Shown here: in pieces, positions 22,533-26,150 of the stretch
Layout: each line of letters starts with the position of its first letter
Position numbering within the stretch: position 1 is the stretch's first letter
Source: CAZWDL01 sp964632995
Lineage (GTDB): Bacteria; Bacteroidota; Bacteroidia; Chitinophagales; Saprospiraceae
Direction: 5' to 3'
DNA: 26,150 nucleotides
Assembly (NCBI GenBank): GCA_964632995.1
Contig: CAZWDL010000106.1
Span: 1-26,150, forward strand
Translations under genes and position numbers: made by a program
The notes under the pieces: generated by a model
Seen by the model: only the letters and a program-made list of their open reading frames with translations
What the model was told of the DNA's origin: nothing
Databases searched by the model: none

Positions 22533-23774
22533 TCACATTGACTGCAGCAGCGCCGTGGCCGCTTTGCGGCCGCTGCGCATTGCGGCGTCGAGGGAGGCGT
22601 TGAGCAGGTAGTCGCCGGCCAGAAAAATGCGCTCGCTGAGGCGGAACTGAGTATAGGGAAGGTCATAGGCCATAGCCTGCAGGCGAGGCAGCGCACGCGG
22701 GATGTCATAACGGGCCAGAAAGCGCAGTTTTAGAGCAGGACGAGCGGTGAGTTCGCGTAGTTCCTCCGCTATTTCGTGGGCCAGCTTATTTTCCTCTTCC
22801 TTTTCAGGCACGGATTTCAAGGTCACCGACAGGAGCGATTTGCCTTCCGGAGCGTAGCCCGGCGCCGCCTGGGAGAGGACGCACCAGTTGTTGATGCGTC
22901 GCTTCGGGTCGGCGACAAGCGCGATCAGGGCCTGATCGACAGGGGGCTCGTCGGTCTCGAAATAGAGGTTGCAGGTATGTTCCCACTGCAGCGATTGCCC
23001 TTTCAGTGCGGGAAGGAAGGGAGAGGGATCGGTAGCGATGATCAGCTTTTCAAAAGGAAGGGATTCACCGGAGCGGAGGTATATCGTCTGGCTTTCCACC
23101 CGTTCTACCGGGCTGTTAAAGCGGAACACGGTTTTGCTGAGATGACTTTGCAACTGCCGGGGGATTTGTTCCATACCCCGGTCGGGCACTACAGCGTAGC
23201 CTTCACCAAATAATTTGAAAACAAAGCGGAACATTCCGGCATTGGTGCGCAGCTTGTTTTCCAGGAAAATACCCCCGAAAAAGGGACGGAAAAAGCGATC
23301 GATGATTTGATCGCTGAAACCATAGGCCTTCAGGTAATCCAGGGTGCTCTGGGCGTCTTCCCGGAAGGCCTCTTCGCGCGGCATACTATTGAGCTCCCGG
23401 TTGAGTTTCCACACCAGCCATTTGTCGCGCAAGTTGCCGACGGGAGAGAAAAGCATGCTCAGTGCCTGGGAAGGCCGCCGCAACGGATCGACAACCCGGA
23501 AGGAGCCTTCGCCGGCAAATACCAGCGCGCCGGGTTGAAAGCGGCGAAGTTGAAGCGCATCGTAGTCGAGGTAGCGACGGGCTTCCTCGTAAGCACTAAG
23601 TAATACCTGGAAGCCGTGATCGAGCAAAAAGCCTTCCCGCTCATCGGTTTTTACCCGGCCGCCGGCGCGCTCACCGGCTTCAATTATCAGAGGGGCATGG
23701 CCGGCCTCTTCAAGATGACGGGCAGCGATCAGTCCGGCGACGCCGGCGCCCAGGATGAGGATAGGGTGTTGCAT
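22533..23774 (-). CDS. FAD-dependent amine oxidase/desaturase-like oxidoreductase
   Basis: 413 residues from the ATG at 23772-23774, which starts directly with MQHPILILGAGVAGL. The dinucleotide-binding GxGxxG is at residues 9-14, with an acidic residue at the end of the second strand (IIEAG) for FAD, then GGRVKTDE and DHGFQVLL. The C-terminus has FLAGDYLLNASLDAAMRSGR, the usual second FAD-contact region. The closest named groups are phytoene desaturase-like and protoporphyrinogen-oxidase-like flavoproteins; the substrate is unknown. The gene lies 39 bases after the nucleoside deaminase on the same strand, so they may share a transcript. A frame nine codons longer is possible but less likely. 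Confidence 0.85.
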   Translation of the reverse strand: MQHPILILGAGVAGLIAARHLEEAGHAPLIIEAGERAGGRVKTDEREGFLLDHGFQVLLSAYEEARRYLDYDALQLRRFQPGALVFAGEGSFRVVDPLRRPSQALSMLFSPVGNLRDKWLVWKLNRELNSMPREEAFREDAQSTLDYLKAYGFSDQIIDRFFRPFFGGIFLENKLRTNAGMFRFVFKLFGEGYAVVPDRGMEQIPRQLQSHLSKTVFRFNSPVERVESQTIYLRSGESLPFEKLIIATDPSPFLPALKGQSLQWEHTCNLYFETDEPPVDQALIALVADPKRRINNWCVLSQAAPGYAPEGKSLLSVTLKSVPEKEEENKLAHEIAEELRELTARPALKLRFLARYDIPRALPRLQAMAYDLPYTQFRLSERIFLAGDYLLNASLDAAMRSGRKAATALLQSM

Positions 23775-23813
23775 AGGGTAAAAATTGAGGGATTGAGACA
23801 CTAATGCCCAAAA

Positions 23814-24245
23814 TTATCTTTTTTCAAATAACTCCAGGCAAGCCGCCCGCATAATTCCGCCTTCCACGCTGAGTTCATACCAGGCTTGCGCGGCAATATC
23901 GCGGCAGTAGATGGGCAGCTGCTTGCCGTAGCGGGCGGCATCGTCGATGCCGGCGCCGAAGTAAATAGCCGGAATGCCCGCCCATACAGCGGCCATCGCA
24001 CACATGGGGCAGGGTTCGCAGGTGCTGATCAGCCGGCAGCGTTGCAGGTCCATACCCTCTTTCGCTGCCTGCCGGATGGCATTGATTTCGGCGTGAGCCG
24101 TCGGATCATTACCGGATCGAACACTATTGGCGGCGACGATCTGCCGTCCGTTTTGCGGATCGATAAGCAGGGCGCCGTAGGGCGTCTGTTTTGCCCGGGC
24201 CGCGTCTATCGCCGTTTGCATGAGTTGATCTACAGATGGTGTCAT
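23814..24245 (-). CDS. Nucleoside/cytidine deaminase-like zinc protein
   Basis: 143 residues from the ATG at 24243-24245 (a TTG start three codons earlier is possible). The zinc site is complete: HAE (51-53), and PCPMC with C79 and C82, and E53 as proton shuttle. The family includes guanine deaminase, tRNA adenosine deaminase TadA and riboflavin-type deaminases. The spacing and the sequence GNDPTAHAEINAIR, with a C-terminus unlike TadA's, favour a free-nucleobase (guanine-type) deaminase, but this is not certain. It lies upstream of the FAD oxidoreductase and is divergent from the CBS-domain gene. Confidence 0.85.
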   Translation of the reverse strand: MTPSVDQLMQTAIDAARAKQTPYGALLIDPQNGRQIVAANSVRSGNDPTAHAEINAIRQAAKEGMDLQRCRLISTCEPCPMCAMAAVWAGIPAIYFGAGIDDAARYGKQLPIYCRDIAAQAWYELSVEGGIMRAACLELFEKR

Positions 24246-24328
24246 ACCCGGCAAACAAGAAAGGGCGGCTTTGGTTTAACCCGGATTGAAGATCCCCTGG
24301 TGACATGATTCATAAGGATTGGTGATAA

Positions 24329-24360
24329 TTATCAGTTTTCCGAAAGGGAAATTCTGATAA
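24329..24360. promoter_or_regulatory. Hairpin in the divergent deaminase/CBS promoter region
   Basis: TTATCAG (24329-24335) is the perfect complement of CTGATAA (24354-24360), and TTTCC/GGAAA extends the stem towards a short GAAAG loop. TCAGTTTG at 24367-24374 is one base from the -7 consensus TAnnTTTG, 20 bases before the CBS ATG. The inverted repeat could be an operator or part of an RNA leader. Confidence 0.4.
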
Positions 24361-24394
24361 CTTAAATCAGTTTGTAATCCGAAAATCATCTCCT

Positions 24395-24796
24395 ATGAAG
24401 ATTCAGGTGAAGGATATTATGAGTGCTCCGGTGGTGACCACGACGATCGACAGCAATATCGGCTACACGCGGGAACTGATGGAGCGCAAAGATGTAAGCG
24501 CGATTCCGGTGGTGGAAATGGGACAGGAGTTTATCAAGGTTCGTGGCCTGGTCACCCTCTACGATCTCAGCGGCATCAGCGATGAGGAGCTGCCGGTGAC
24601 GGAAATCATGACCAGGGAAATCCGGGTGATTCCTCCGGAGATGGAAGTAGCGAAAGCAGCTTCCGTCATGCTCGATCACGGTATTCACCACCTGGTGGTT
24701 ATGAATACGGAAGGTATTATGGGTATCCTGAGTTCACTGGATTTTGTTCGCCTGGTGGCTGAGAAAAAGTTGCGTCCCTCCTCAGCCGCTTACTGA
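24395..24796 (+). CDS. Tandem CBS-domain protein
   Basis: 133 residues consisting of two CBS domains, about 6-65 (VKDIMSAPVVTTTIDSN to GLVTLYDLS) and 69-128 (VTEIMTREIRVIPPEME to GILSSLDFVRLV). Such stand-alone CBS pairs bind adenosine nucleotides such as AMP or ATP and act as sensors or as partners of other enzymes. The partner is unknown here. Its stop codon (24794-24796) touches the first base of the fold-back element at 24797. Confidence 0.92.
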   Translation: MKIQVKDIMSAPVVTTTIDSNIGYTRELMERKDVSAIPVVEMGQEFIKVRGLVTLYDLSGISDEELPVTEIMTREIRVIPPEMEVAKAASVMLDHGIHHLVVMNTEGIMGILSSLDFVRLVAEKKLRPSSAAY

Positions 24797-25003
24797 GCAC
24801 TAGTGCGTATCGATTACCCACAACTTTAGCCGGTACAAACTTCATCTGTTTTTCTGTTCCTCTGTTCTGCGGTTCCGGCCTGTTTGAAACAGGTTTTCAC
24901 CTTTTTGTAGACATTCAGAACCGCAGAACAGTAAAACTGACGAACAGATGAACCGTAGAAGTAGCCAAAACCGGACTTGTGGGTAATCAACACGCACTAG
25001 TGC
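24797..25003. mobile_element. 207-bp fold-back element (MITE-like)
   Basis: Four pairs of perfectly complementary blocks are nested symmetrically: 24797-24808/24992-25003 (GCACTAGTGCGT and its complement), 24812-24823/24977-24988, 24841-24850/24943-24952 and 24862-24875/24918-24931, around the central palindrome CCTGTTTGAAACAGG (24879-24893). It has no ORF. Its left end starts at the base after the CBS stop codon. Beyond the right end, CTAGTGCGCGGCGCACTAG (24998-25016) forms a further palindrome, as if the end had been copied. It shares AGAACCGCAGAACAG with the repeat at 8106. A non-autonomous element or a dispersed structured repeat is likely; no target-site duplication is clear. Confidence 0.6.
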
Positions 25004-25187
25004 GCGGCGCACTAGACCGAAACGACACCTTCTGAAAAAACGGAGGAAAGGCTGGAGCGCGAAGTCCTGCTTCGCGTATCCGGGGAAAAAGCTGAACAGG
25101 TTTCTTTGTGTCAGGTCGAAAAAACCGTGACCAATCGCTTTTGGCCGCTTACCTGTATTGGAGGAAAAAATAGAATGTTCCCCGTGA

Positions 25188-25228
25188 GCCGCGGTCCGGG
25201 ACCGGAATTTTCCCTCCCGGGCCGCGGC
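25188..25228. terminator. GC-rich 14-bp hairpin
   Basis: Positions 25188-25201 pair with 25215-25228 (GCCGCGG / CCGCGGC core), with one G-T pair and a 13-base loop. It lies in the 616-base gap between the CBS gene and the small coiled-coil gene. No T-run follows. The rest of the gap, outside the fold-back element, shows no gene. Confidence 0.45.
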
Positions 25229-25412
25229 ATTTCATTACCTCTGTGTAATCCGGATGAATTCATTGCCAAATTGCCACCCACCTGATGCACCGGGTGCCAC
25301 CATTTTCCCTTTAAATTAATAACTTGTGGAACCGCTGCCCGGGCCATTTGATCTGCGGCAGCATTAATTGCCGGGCGCCACCCGCTGATATTTGTTCACT
25401 AATTCAAGCGCT

Positions 25413-25619
25413 ATGCCTTCTATCGATCCGGAATACACGCCTCTCTTGCTGGAGGCCATTGAAGAATTAATGTATAAGATTTCACTGCGTCTGGAAGCAC
25501 TCAAAGGCGGTCCGATGACCGAAGAGCGCCGCGAACTGGCGGAGAAGCAGGAGCAACTGGAAAAAGTGCAGCACCACCTGTTAGCGTCTTCCGCTTCTGA
25601 TCAGGTAGACGAATTGTGA
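25413..25619 (+). CDS. Small coiled-coil protein of unknown function
   Basis: 68 residues from the ATG at 25413. The sequence is almost wholly helical and charged: LLLEAIEELMYKISLRLEAL, then MTEERRELAEKQEQLEKVQHH, with heptad-like leucine spacing, so a coiled coil or helical hairpin is expected. No family is recognised. The base composition and codon use match the neighbours, which supports a real gene. It lies 85 bases before the ABC transporter ATPase on the same strand. GATATTTG (25387-25394), just upstream, is a one-mismatch -7 element. Confidence 0.6.
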   Translation: MPSIDPEYTPLLLEAIEELMYKISLRLEALKGGPMTEERRELAEKQEQLEKVQHHLLASSASDQVDEL

Positions 25620-25704
25620 ATTTTTTTGTATCTATCTTTTGCGTAGCTAAAATATCCAAATTACCCGCAAGCCGGCCCATTTACCGATACTCCAAGTATA
25701 TATT

Positions 25705-26150
25705 ATGATCGAAGTGCAGCATTTGACCAAGCGGTTTGAGGCCGTTACGGCAGTGAAAGATCTTTCTTTTAAAATCGATACAGGCGAGACCCTGGCCTTG
25801 ATCGGGACCAGCGGTTCGGGGAAGACGACAACCCTGAAAATGATCAACCGCCTGATCGAACCCTCGGAAGGCGCCATCCTTGTCGAGGGGGAAGAGGTTC
25901 ATGATCTGCCGGTGGTGGAGCTGCGCCGCCGCATGGGCTATGTGATTCAGGAGACCGGCCTGTTCACCCACTACACGGTGGAGGAGAATGTCGGCGTAGT
26001 GCCGCGCCTGCTGGGCTGGGATGAGGAGCGGATCCGGGAACGCGTACGGGCGCTGCTGGAGCAACTGGGGCTTCCGCCCGGTCAGTTTGTCCACAGTTAT
26101 CCGGGGCAGCTCAGCGGCGGGCAGCAGCAGCGCGTCGGTATCGCCCGGGC
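25705..26150 (+). CDS. Glycine betaine/choline-type ABC transporter ATPase, 5' part
   Basis: The first 148 codons are visible; the gene runs off the window. The Walker A loop GTSGSGKT (34-41), the Q-loop glutamine (Q82 in YVIQETGLF) and the signature LSGGQ (136-140) are in place; Walker B lies beyond the end. The stretch MGYVIQETGLFTHYTVEENV and VVPRLLGW are typical of the OpuCA/ProV/OsmoV group, which powers uptake of quaternary amines used as osmoprotectants. Permease and binding-protein genes would be expected next. The C-terminal CBS domains of this group cannot be checked. Confidence 0.88.
   Translation, partial: MIEVQHLTKRFEAVTAVKDLSFKIDTGETLALIGTSGSGKTTTLKMINRLIEPSEGAILVEGEEVHDLPVVELRRRMGYVIQETGLFTHYTVEENVGVVPRLLGWDEERIRERVRALLEQLGLPPGQFVHSYPGQLSGGQQQRVGIAR

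Overview
This looks like the chromosome of a member of the Bacteroidota, probably of the Saprospiria/Lewinella type. The clues are a LytTR regulator with a His_kinase-type sensor, a lone dihydroorotate-dehydrogenase-like protein beside pyruvate phosphate dikinase, a DCC-family protein, a near absence of Shine-Dalgarno sequences, and a moderately high GC content. The phylum is a fairly safe inference; the class is tentative. There are no rRNA or tRNA genes and no CRISPR array.

Layout. 1-414 has no gene but carries strong hairpins. 415-3841 (minus) is a signalling block: sensor kinase, LytTR regulator, inositol-monophosphatase-family enzyme and metallophosphoesterase. 3920-4188 is a small mobile element without an ORF: palindromic ends of IS200/IS605 type enclose a sequence that folds like an omega-RNA (the guide RNA of TnpB/IscB). 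4501-8044 holds an SRPBCC protein, an RNA 2'-phosphotransferase, a secreted M28-like peptidase with altered catalytic positions, and a DCC protein. 8315-9537 is decayed DNA: a likely relic of an HUH (RAYT-like) transposase and a radical SAM gene that has lost its 5' end. 9662-13841 has the dihydroorotate-dehydrogenase-like protein and PpdK. 14194-17758 has a Tat-exported sugar isomerase-like protein, the tail of a lost short-chain dehydrogenase, an NTF2-like protein and a serine hydrolase.

17957-22417 is the metabolic core: pgl and zwf on the minus strand, divergent from rpiB and gnd on the plus strand. Together they make up the oxidative pentose phosphate pathway plus one ribose-5-phosphate isomerase. 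A perfect 32-bp palindrome separates gnd from a convergent pair (FAD oxidoreductase and nucleoside deaminase). A CBS-domain protein follows, then a 207-bp fold-back element, a 68-residue coiled-coil protein, and the 5' part of a glycine-betaine-type ABC transporter ATPase cut by the window end.

The intergenic space is unusually rich in inverted and tandem repeats, several of which share sequence across the window. The strongest candidate for something undescribed is the stand-alone omega-RNA-like element; next are the fold-back repeats and the decayed radical SAM/transposase region.
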